64,000 bases of DNA, from the NCBI GenBank assembly GCA_013397845.1, contig VZTG01000087.1, positions 561,658-625,657 of the forward strand, written 5' to 3'. Shown here in pieces: positions 38,701 through 50,700 of the stretch (its first letter is position 1; every line of letters starts with the position of its first letter). The notes beneath the pieces are model-generated. The model did no database searches, had not been told where the DNA came from, and saw only the letters and a program-made list of their open reading frames with translations. The translations under genes were made by a program, and so were the position numbers. Source of the DNA: Melanocharis versteri. Taxonomy: Eukaryota; Chordata; Aves; Passeriformes; Melanocharitidae.

Positions 38701-41700
38701 TTAATGGGAGCATAACTCAGGAAAGGCGTCAGCAGGCAGTTAATACTAACTCTATAAAAGCATTTTTACAGTGACTTTTCCAGCCGGGAACCCAATTTAA
38801 ATGATATCTCACGTCTAATTTTACGCAACAGCATGTGCTGCCTTTAAGAGAAATTGTCCCTGTCGTCCTTGCATATCAACCAGACTTCTTCAGCATCGCT
38901 CCTTAGGTTCAGGAGACACCCTACTGCAATTCTACTCTCTTTGCCTCTCTCTTGAGGTCTGGCAGCAACTCGCTTTGGTAGGAGAGCTCTGGGGGACCTG
39001 CTGTGCCACCAGGTCCAATCCTTTGCCCCACTTCGTTATATCCCCTAATTCTTCTCTCTCTCAAACTGCTATGAACACCGGGCTATACCAGACATGGAGC
39101 CCTTTACAAGCCTCAGTGTCTTTATCTCTTTATAGTCTCTGCATTTCAGACCCGGATTATATCCATGTTCCCTGCTGGCTGCCCCTGTTTCATTCCCACC
39201 CCTGCCAGTCACCCCCACCTTGCTGGTCTGGTGTGCTGCCATGGTGCCACGCCCAATGGCCAATGTTAATTCTAATTCCGTGCTTTATAGGCACAGGCCC
39301 CTTGGAAAGCTGGCACATGGAGACACTCCCAGTCACTCTCACATTTCCACCACTGCCATTTCCAGCTTTACCCACGCGATCCTTACTGTAGCGCCTCTGG
39401 CTTTTCCTGTTCACGCCGGGTTTGGCATCGCCGGGCTCCTGCACGTGGCCGTGGCGCCAGCTCTGCACACTGTTGTACAGCCCGAGGCTGCGGCGCTTGG
39501 CCTTGCGCAGGATGTGGCAGACGTATTGGAAGATCTCCTCGTAGCAGTCTCCTGGCTCCATGTAGCTGGCGACGGTGCTGGAGGAGAGGTACCGGGCCCT
39601 TTGCTCCTGCATCAGCTGGTGCTCCCGCTGCTTGGTCTCCGAGAACTGCGTGGCGATGACCACCAGGCACAGGTTGATCATGAAGAAGGAGCCCACCTGG
39701 AGGCAAAGGAGAAGAAAGGACCAATGTCAGCACAAGGAAGGACATGTGGGAGGGGGAATGTAAGAGGAGAGAGCAGGGGAAAGTGACTGGAGGCAGACAG
39801 AGGAGTGGGAATCAGTCTGCATGTGGAGAAGGGGTTTCAGAGAAAGCCAGGAGCGCATGAGCTTGGTTTTGAGACTTCACTCAACACCATTTCCATGCAG
39901 AATTTAAAGCTATGCACTGAAATTCAGGAAATTGGTCCAACTTTTGGCAGGTTTTGGGACACTTAGCAAATCACTTAGAAGTTACATACAAACGTTTTGA
40001 TGAAAACTGGACTTTTTCCTTCCCTCTCCTTTTTGTTAAATAGAAGGCGGGAGACAGAGAACCACTTTGGTTGATTTCTCCTCTGGTTATTCATTTACCA
40101 CTGGAAAAATCCTGCACTGCCATTTATAGTCTTCAGCTCTTGGAATAAATGTCAGTATTCTCACATCATTTTAATGACATACTAGTACACTTGGGACATA
40201 TTATTGATTTCTACCATTTGCACCTTAATTCTCCATATAGGAAGATAGGACTTTGCTGAAATGAGTGAGCTCTTGAAATCAAAAAGGATTTTACAAAATC
40301 AAATTACTTTTAGAAGGACACTGAATAGTCTGGTAAAACCATGCTTCCCTGCTTATTTTCTATTCTTCTGATACATATCATATTAGCTCTTCTTTAACTT
40401 GTCCTCTGGCCTAGGTAGGCTTCTCGTTTTAAACACAAAGGCCGTAAAAAACACATCTCCAATTTCTTAGAAGGAGCAAACAAAATGCCCAAGTTCTCCC
40501 TATTCTTCATACAAAAGCCCAAATGTCTACCAGGCTTATTTTACAACTCTGCATGTTCCCTTTAAACCTCAGTTTTTCTATTTATAAAATGGAGAAAGGA
40601 TTTCTTGGTGCTGAGAGATCTGGAGGCAAAATGAACTCGCTCTGTGTTACATATCATGAAATTAGAGATTAATTTCCACTAGGAGATCTATCCATAGATA
40701 GATAGATACAGGATAAATCCTGGGCTTCAAAATGATGATAATTTCGTACATAAAAAGGCTGGTAACTACATTCAAAATCATTTTCAGAAGCTGTGACTCC
40801 TTGATTGGTGCCTACTCCCTGCAGTGCCGTGTCAATAGGGCATTGATAAAACGCAGAGCCTAAACTCTGAACAAGGACCACGCATCTGCAGTGCTCTGAA
40901 ACAGACTCTGTGGGGCAGCCCCTGGGAGGAGATGAAGCACCAGCTCAAGATTTCTGCTTCTCCTGGACCAGTGAGCATCCCTGCTAAGGGGCATCCTCAC
41001 ACCAGTTTGTCCTGTATGAACCCACACAGGTCCCAGTCTCACCTCACTGTCTCTCCTTTGCAAGCAAACAGCTCTGACAGAGAGCAGGATTCAGTCCTGC
41101 CCTTGTCTTCACACGTGTCCTCTCCCGTAAAGCCTTCCCAGCAAAGGGGACAGAGCAGGCAAAGGTGGTGATAACCTGACCCCAGTGCTTGTGAATGAAA
41201 AAAGGGTTTATTTCAGCAAGTACTTCAGAGATTTTTACCTATCCAAGCAGCCTTTCACTCAGCTCATAGCCCTTACTGCCCCCCAGCCAGCTTGCCCTTC
41301 TGGGTGACCCTTTCCCTTGCACACAGGTGCCCTTTGTCCAGAGGGGAGGTGTCCCTGGTAGTGTCTCAATAACCCTTTGAAACATAAAGCTCTTTCCAAC
41401 CAGATTCAACATAAGGACAATAAAGTATCTCAAAATAAAGGGCTTTTTTTTCCCCCTCCTCCTCTCAGCACCCTTCAAAGCTGTTCTAATTCTGTTTCCC
41501 TTCATCACCGAACCTTTCTCTTCTCTCTCCTTCCCCCATATTTCAGCCTATTTTCCCTTCAGCTTCTGCACGCGGCCTTGAAAATTAAAATAATGCCTCG
41601 TTCAGATCCCTTTGCCTTCACCCAACATTTTCCCTAGTCTGTGATGTCTTGCATGTTTTATTTTAACTGATGAGAATATTACTGGGAATCCAAATTCTTC

Positions 41701-44700
41701 TCTGATGCACTCTCCTCAGCATTATGATACTCGCATGGGCTTTCCCTTTTGGTTCTGTCCCTCAGCTGGCACTGAGCGAGGCAGGGCAGGGAGATGGACA
41801 CCAGCTGCATGAGCATTTCTGGAGCACTGCTTGTGACACCACCCGGTGCTTTGCAACTTCCCACAACTCCACAAACAACAAGCAACGAGGGCTTGCAGCA
41901 CCTTCTCTCTAGGCCACAAGTGGGAGGGCTGAGATGCCCTCACCAGGAGCACGCTGTCGGCCTGGGGTTGAATCTGGAGTGGGGTTCAGGTTCCCATCAC
42001 TGAGCCCTGTCCTCATCGGCACTGTTTGCTGCCATCTCCCCCCAGGATGAACAAAAAGGGGGGCAGTGAGAGGACTGGATATGGCAACTACTCCCCAGTC
42101 TTTATCCTTTTAGCTAGGAACATCAAACACAAAGCCAATTAGCTTGGTTAATCCTTAAAACCACAGGCAAGTCCATAAACTCTGAGGCTCTGCTGAGCTT
42201 GGCACTGCCTCCCAGCTAGGAGAAGGACAGGAAGGGTCCCAGAAGGCTCCTAATTGAGTGATTCATCTCAGCTGGCTGAGCAGAGAGACGGAAAGTGTCG
42301 GACACACAGTCAAAGCATCTGAGAGAAGCAGATGGAGACCCTTGATTCAGAGCCCCAGCACAGGGGTCCCGTTCAGCCCTGAGACTGAGCTGTGCTTTGA
42401 TAAAGCAGATCCTGGCCTCATTCAGCCCAAGGTTCAAGCCCTATCTCTGCAATATCTAACAAAATGTGACTAGTGCTGCAGATGCTGACTTGTCAATTAC
42501 TTTTACTGCTTATGCCTGGATATCCAGCTTGCCTTCTGAGGCCCACATGTGTAAGCACAGAGCACTTCAAGGAGCCTCTGAGTGCTGCAGTGCAGATGCC
42601 AGTCTAAGAGGTCAGAAGAGCTTGCTCTAGGCCAGGAGCCATAGCAGTGGCCGAGTAGCTGGAGAGGTGTCAAAGAGACAGCTGGACCTCAAGCAGGAAA
42701 TCCCAAATGAAACACTGACCCAAGAGTGGGGAGCAGTCCTTCTTTCATATCACATCCCTGATCTCTGGCCAAGGGGGAAGCATTTTAAAATCTGCTGAAT
42801 ACATGAAATTATTTTCCCAGGCTGTTCTATAAGGCCGCTCAGAGTGCCAGGGTCAGTCAGCACCCTTCCCCTCAGAGAAGCACATCTACGCAGGATTTCT
42901 AACTGTGCTGGGAGTACATCCAGGTGGTGGAGCTTCCTTCCTGCCATATGAGCAGTAGCAGGTAATGCCCTCATGTAGGTGTTTCCAGATATCATTGTAG
43001 GAGAGAAGTCACGGGAGAAAGCACAGCTCTGGAGAGAAGCTGCAGAGATCCAGCCCCAGAAGAGTAAGTCTGAGCCAAGGCTAGAATGTGTGTGGAAAAG
43101 CAAAGAGCCAGAGCTTAAAGTATGACTGTCAGAGCAATGCTGCTTAGCCAGGCCTTCCAACCATGGAGAAGGAGGGAAGGATGAAGGCTGGAAAGACCAT
43201 ACTTCATGAGACTTAAAGAGGGATTATCACTTCTATATGAAGATTCAGACAGAAAATGCAGCCAAGCGATAGCAAGTTTGCACTGTGGCGTTGCTATGTG
43301 CTGCAAAAATGCATCACACGTGCCAAGAAGGTAGCAGAAAGGCTAAATACTTCCTTGGCCGCACTCCACCAGAGGTAAAGAAAATATTCCACCTAGCATA
43401 TGACTCCTTTGTTCTCAGCAGTCCCTAAAGTAACCTGAGATTCATGTTCTTCTGTGTTTGACAGAAATAAACCTATATGGCTTCTGCAAATGAGGAGGGA
43501 GTGCCTAGAAATGTCAATGACACTCTGCAGTAACATCTTAGGTGGAGTGTTTAATTGAGGGTTTTCGGTGCCTGCAAATTCAGAGACAAAGTTTGAATCA
43601 CTGTGAATCCACATGACATGAGCCAGCACTAGAAGGATACTTAGAAACCAAAAATACACTGACAGAATTTCTGTAGTCTGAAGTGTGGGGAGAAGGGCAT
43701 TTTCTGGAACTGGCCCACAAAAGACCAGGTATATGTATGTGCCTCTGTGGTTAAACACTGACCCTGCACAGTCCTTCCTGGCTCTGGGAGAGACTGGGGC
43801 TGAAAGGGACAAGGAGTAAAGTCTGTGTCTAACTGCATATTCTACAATTTGGTGTATCCTGACCATGCTGCTCGAAGTCAAAATGCAGGTGGGTACTAAA
43901 TATCTATTGCATTGTGGGGTATATGAACAAACTTCATGGGAAATGATTATTTTCCAAACTCACAAAAAGCAGTAGATGTTCGGTTTGCCCTTGAGAACAG
44001 AGCCTGTGGAAACTCCTTCCTGTCACCCCATCCTGTGCAATCACATCTCTGCACTGTCTCTTTGAGACTCTCCAGCATCAAAGTAAAAGCAACATTCCTT
44101 AAGGTATATTTCACCTCTGCTGTCCAGCTTCATGCTTCAGCCCACAGAGAGTAGGTCATATTTCTGTTTTTCTCTCCTTGTCTTTCCCTTGTGAGAGTAG
44201 AAGGCCATAAGGCAGGGTGAAATCAAGGATACTGTAAGATTTTCATAAGTTGTCTGACCTGAATGGGCCAATAGGGTTTTTTTTGGCCACCCTCCATATA
44301 TACAGGCTGCAGAATTTCTCACAGAAATTGATTAAAGTTCGCTTTATCTCGAGTCATTGCATGCCAACTTGAATTTAAACTACATCCTGTACTAGTTAAG
44401 TCTGGTAGTGTTACTGGGTGACTGCTGAGATCCTATTTTTCTAAGGGCATGGCCCCATAGGACAAGCATTGGATGAAGATCAGAGTCCTGACCAGGACCA
44501 TTCATCAGCCCATCCAAATGCATGTAGGCCTTGGAAATACACGCTGAGGTCCTGGCTCAGTGACCTAGAACTAAATTGCATCTACCACGTACAGGTTTTA
44601 TACTTCCCATAATTCATCCTATGTCTTTCCATTTCACTCTTGACTTTGGTCCCCCAGGTGAGCAGAGTGCAAGAGCCTTCATAAAAACAAAATCCTTCCT

Positions 44701-47700
44701 TGTTAGAAACAGGATATTCCTTCCAAGAAAATGCACTTATGCAAGGGAAGCCTGAGGAAGGAAGAGGCAATGGCACCATGTTTCTCAGCTTTCATCCCAG
44801 GTGCTGATAATGAACATCCTTGCAGAAAACCAACCTTCAAACTTCATTTGTATAAATCCACAGGGCTTATAAAGTGCTTATTAAGTTCTCATCGCTGGCA
44901 CACTTCTCTTTCCACCCCACCATCCACAAGGGATCTCACACAGCCAGTTTATTTTGGACTGCTGACACTTTTGGAGCAGTAGCTCCTTTTCGTTCATGGT
45001 GAGGAAGTAATTCAGCGTGACAGACCCTGAATCTAACAAAATGTGAATCTGAGATTCTGAACCTGAAAAATCCAGGTGCTGCCAAAAGCTCCTGGCTCAA
45101 CATGGCTCAAAAATTACTCAAGAGCTTAAAATGTATAGAGACCAAGTAGAAGGGCAGAGAAAGAACTGGCTTTTAAGCCAACTGGTTTGGGGAATTTACT
45201 TTGCAAGAAGATCTGCCAGTGAGAACATTATTCTATATCGAGCACGTATAACTTTAAAAATCAATCTTAGGTATATTTTTGAGTGAAACCTAATAACTTG
45301 GCTGACAACTATGTATGTGATCCTGCCACAGATTCTTGGTGAAAATCAACTAACTGGATTTCTGAGATTCCTAGAAGTTTGCTTCGCCAGCATTTATGTT
45401 GATCTAAGACCTGTTTTTTGTGGGCTCTTAGCTTGCATTGCTGACATTCATCAAACCTTATACTTACGATTATCAACAAGATAAAGTAGATAAAATTGTA
45501 GAAAGAATGGGCATCCATCACATAGTACATGATCTCCACCCACCCTTCCAGTGTGATCACCTGCAAAGACAAACAACAAGAGAAACAGGAGGAAAGTGGT
45601 ATTCCAGAGTTCACTCCTCAGTGTATACAAGCAGATACTGGCAGGACAGTTGCAACCCAAGAAAGGTGAGAAACAACAATTCATTTCAATGAAGCCAAAA
45701 TTTCCATTTTGGGAAATCAGCATGGTACTGCTTGGTGACACTGGCATACAGTCAAAGCCTGTGAGATCATTCTGGTCCACAGCAGGAATATTTCATTAAA
45801 ATAGTTCATTTCCCTGGATCGCAGCAGGGGAAAACCCGCAGCAGGTTTCTGTGCCCCTTGGACTGGACACTGCGTACAACCGGAGGAAAAGAAAAAAGGC
45901 ATGGATTTTAGCCCCCATCTGCAACGCGTGCCGTGAATTTAAAAAAAATAAAAAAAATATTCCTTTACTATAGTTGTCTGGACTGGAGGGTAAACTGGTA
46001 CAAGTAAGCCTGAAGAATGGAGCTTATTTCAGCAAGTGCCTGGAACTGTTCCTCCCCATCTTCAGGAACACCGTTCATGTGTGCGCTGTCTCCCTCACCA
46101 GGGGAGTTGCAAGGCCGTTTACTTTGCACCTCTGTCACACCCTGCAGAAACTGCCACTGGAGCCTAGAAAGACTGAGTTTGGAAAACAGAAAAATAAGCT
46201 TGAGCCTTGTAAGGAGGCTCAGACTTACCTGAAATATCACAATCCAGGCATACCCAATGTTGTCAAAGTTGATGGCACCCTTGTGCGGGTTGGCGTTGCC
46301 AGTGCGGCACACGTTGTAGTACTGGTTCCAGTTCACGCACATGCCACTGATATTGAACTCTTGCCGGACTGAATTGTAATAATAATAATCATCCTTGTCC
46401 AAACAACACTCGTGGCCTCGCTCCTTCAGTGGGGGTATTTCGTGACAACCCATAATTCCATTGTCTCCTGACAGCGAGCAGATAAAGGGCATCTCATCAT
46501 CTTCCTCCGGCTGATAATAAGGGGGCAGGACAATGTCACCTTGTCTGCAAAAGAACCCACAGTCAAATTTCCTGTGACAGAGAGTTTCCTATCTTTCAGT
46601 GATACTGGTGGAGCTGGGAGCCCCCATTCTGACATAGGGACTGCACTGGGTAGGGGATTTCCAGGTTGATTGCCTCAGGAGAAGGGGAGGAGTGACAGGG
46701 CTCCTGAAAACCAGGACATTTCTAGGGTGAGTCCTCAGTTTTCAGAGCTTTTCTTGCCATCAGATCACCCCAAGCCAAATTACACAATCTGCTTGCATGG
46801 AGATGAAAAAAAGCTGGAATGCAGAGATTTGCAGTCTGATCACTCTCCCCATTAACATCAAAGCTAAATCAGATGCAATGACATTAAAGAAGTTCATCAG
46901 GCTTTACTGTAATATGTTCATATATGTAACTGCTGATGGACATGTTTTATAACATTTGGTAGTGAACCTTCTGTACTTCTAAAAAAAAATCCAGTTCATG
47001 CATAATTAACGTCGCACAGATAAGCCTTAAAATTCGGAAATGGAAAGATAAAATTGACTTAACCTTAACTTTGACTCCTCCTTGACAGCTGGCATTATGG
47101 GTGCAATGTTTCATGACAAGTTCATGTCTTTTTTCCAAATAATGCAAGCACCTTCCAAATGCATGAATAATTAAAATCATCTATGCTTGCCTATCTGGAG
47201 ATGAGCTAATATCAGAAAAGTGAAAGGTGGAGATAAAAAAAAATTGGATTAAACTTTATCTGGTGTATTCCTTGCTGTGCTACAATGCACAACTCTCATA
47301 TTGTGCAAATGCAGACTTTTTCACTAAGTGGCATTGGAAGAGCAGAGGTGTCGATGAAAAACAAAAAGATAGTCTGTGATTTTTAATGAGGCAGGACTAA
47401 ACTACAAAGATTTGTTGTAACTCATCCTCATCATTGGTGCATGGGCACCTTCAGAATTTATTTCCCTAGTAACGGTCAGCCAAATATTTTCTAATATCTG
47501 TCACTGTGAAGGCTGTGGCCTCAATTCACTTCTCAGTTACATCAACTCTGCATGGATGTAATTACACTCATTAAAGAAGTGCTACTCCTGATTTACATAA
47601 AGGACAATCATCCTAAACATTAGTTTTTCCCCAAGGAATAAATTAACACAGGAAATGCCTGCTTTAAGCAGCTCCTACTCTGCAATGCCACTGCTGTTCT

Positions 47701-50700
47701 GCACATTGTATTTTCACACTTTTTTTTTTCCAATTTGAGATGATCGTAAGCTTCAGAACTGTTTAATCAGTTTAAACTGATCTACAGCTCTAGGTTTTCT
47801 TTAAGCAGTCTACACTGATAGCACGCCTGGGATTAGCATACGGTTTTAAGAAAACACTTTAAAGCCTGAGATCTACTAAAGCCAGAAAGTCAACAGGAGG
47901 AGCTGTGCCCTGAAACTGGGTAATCAGAGAACTCATGGCAGACAGGAGCTTTTCCATGCCACTGCCTGTGGGAGGAGTAAAGCTGTGCTCTGCATACTCA
48001 CCCCTGAACCCCCGAATAAACCTCAGATACCTGTAATTGACACCTGTGTAGCTTCAGGCTCTCTTTGCCATAACTGTTCCCTTGTTTCCCCACGTTTTTG
48101 TCCCATTCAAACACCCATTCTTTGCTTTCAGCTCCTCTCACTTCTACTAACCCAGCTGGGGGACACCTCTCCCACCAGCCCTCTGTCCCTTCCCCATGGC
48201 ACTGGCCACCTGCAATTCTACTCCTGAAGTTTGCTAGTAATTTCCCAGTGTCCCTCCAAAGGTAATGCACTATTGTCTAAACAGTGACCCCAGCTCCATT
48301 TTGGAGGTGCCAAAGATGTTCCTGGATGCATCAGCACTATGTCTCTCTGTAACACTCCTGTGAGTGTTGTTTTCTGAAGAGGGAGCAGGTTCAGAAGAAA
48401 GACAGCATGTTTCAGAGTTTCAGTTCTTTCTGGGTGTAGGAGCACCATCCTGTATTACCGAGCATGGCTGGAGGAAGTAGCCATGCTAACCTGTGCCTTG
48501 ATCAAATCCAAATGAGCCCAGACACCTGCTGTGAAGACAGAAGAAAACCAGCTGCGCTCCCTTTCCACTGCAAGATGTGACCAACACCTGCACACTACCA
48601 CCCCACGCTTGGAGTAAGTGACACACAGAGAGCCTGGCAGAAGATACGAGCAGGCAGAGGGAAAGAGAAATATCCCTAGAAGAAAGGAAGGAGATGTTGT
48701 CTCCCAGTCACTCACATTGTGAAGTTCTCCTCCATGAAGCAGCGGTTGCGGAGCAGCCCAGCCCACAGCTGCACCCCAATGATGCCGAAGATGAAGAAGA
48801 CAAAGAAGCAGAGAAGAAGGACGTTCCCCAGCATGGGCAAGGTGTCCAGGAGCAAGTTCACAAGGATGCGCATGCCTGCAGGGGGAGAAGAGAACCAGAA
48901 GGAGCAAGTGTGGGACACAGGGATAGAGAAAGGGAGAGAGGAAGGGAAGGAGAAGAAAAGGAAAGACGTTTACAAGACTAGCAAAAAAAAAAAAAAAGCC
49001 CCATGAAAATAAAAGTAGAGTGTCAGAAATTAACTACTCGCCAAACCAGGCCAGATTTATGATTATTGCCCTTTCTTGTCCTAACCTCTACTGACAAGCA
49101 GCCAGCAGAGCTGCTGCCATGCTGTGATCTCTTAACCTTAGGCCTCCATCTGCAGCAGAGAAGAAAAGAGAATGAGACTTTTGGTGCCATCAGATATCTG
49201 ACTGACATCCCTCCCTCCCCTTTCCCTGCAGAAGCACAAGAGAGTGACAACTGTCCCAAAGGGTATGTCAGCCCAACAGCCCCATTATCCAATGGCTCGG
49301 ACTGAAAGTCATCCCAGCACAAAAACTGCATGCTGCAACCTGTGAGACCTTTATTGACAGACCAAGGCCAGCCTACCAGTGGGATGAACCTTTCCAAAAC
49401 ATATAAACTGGCATAGATAATTGGGTTTTTATCAGTGACAGTATCATCAAGAGACAGTCATGAAAACCACAATTTCCTCCCCTGGCTAGTCTTCATGCCC
49501 CAGTGGGGCTGGAGCACACAAGTAGCAGGCACAGCCCAAAATGCTTCCAGCACGAAATCTCTGCCCAGTGCAAATGTTTCCCCCCAAAATTTTTTTTTAT
49601 TCTCTAATTACCTAATGAATTATTCCTGTGGTTTTATTTTCCCCTTGGCTCTTTAGCTCACAGACACGAGTAGGGGTAAACATAGTCTCGTTTCTCCATG
49701 GAGATAATGGCTTTTCCTCTGCTCTCCAGGGATGGTGAAAGTCTAGAAATTCTTCTGAGCATCCCAGTACTGCCTTTACCCCTGTGCACACCTCACAAGG
49801 TTGTTTCTCCTCATCTCCATGGAGGTCCTTCCCCCAGGCACCCAGAAAGTTCCTTCCCTGAAAATGTTCCATGTAGGCCAGCAAATAATTAGCTAATTAG
49901 GTATTTATAACCAATTCATTACTTCAGATGGCAGTGGAAGGGGAAAGAGGAGAGGAAGACAAGATTAGGATTCTCCAAAAGCCCTTTGAGGCACAAGATA
50001 ATCCCCCTTGTGTACCCAGCATCAGGTAATTACCACACGATACTACACATTATACTCCGTGTCTATTTCTTGGGCTGCTCACACCACAGAGAGGGGAGGG
50101 AAGTGGCACCTGTGGTGGGGCAGGCAGGCATGGAATTCACAAACACTGTAGGAAGACAGGGAAGTGTGCCTGCTGTGGAACATCAGACTGGCTTAGACTA
50201 GTAGAGAATGCTCTGGGGACAGAGCCGGGTGGAAGAGACAGGAGTGGTATTTACAGGTAGGTGATGCACAGGAAAGAGGAGATGTTATTGGTGCCTACGT
50301 GTGATCATGAAGGATAAGGAATGATGGCACTAGCTCTAAGACCAGGCTGGGGAGCAGTAGTTGAGCCCTGCTGCCTGACTGTCCAGCTGTCGCCAGTCAC
50401 CACGTAAGGCAGCTTCTAGACAAGTACATCAGTGTCTTGGCAGTGCAGGGGCCCAGCTCCAGCCACTCACTGGGGATCGCAGCCATGCCCCGAGTCACTG
50501 ACAGCTCTCTGACATCTCAGCACACCGAGTCCAGCAGCACAGCCACTGTCATCTGCTGGGCCCTGGAGAAACGCTCTGGACAGCACTGGGACTTCAAGAC
50601 CACGCACCCTCACTGTAGTGCTGTGTGTTCCCAGCATTAATGTTGTGCCACAGAACGAGCTCAGTAGTTCCCATAAACTGTCCTGGTTAGTACGCTAGGG

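Noticed and set aside
43393..43881. 162-codon minus-strand open stretch with a hydrophobic segment
   Set aside because: No known family and no conserved motif. Intronic chance frame.
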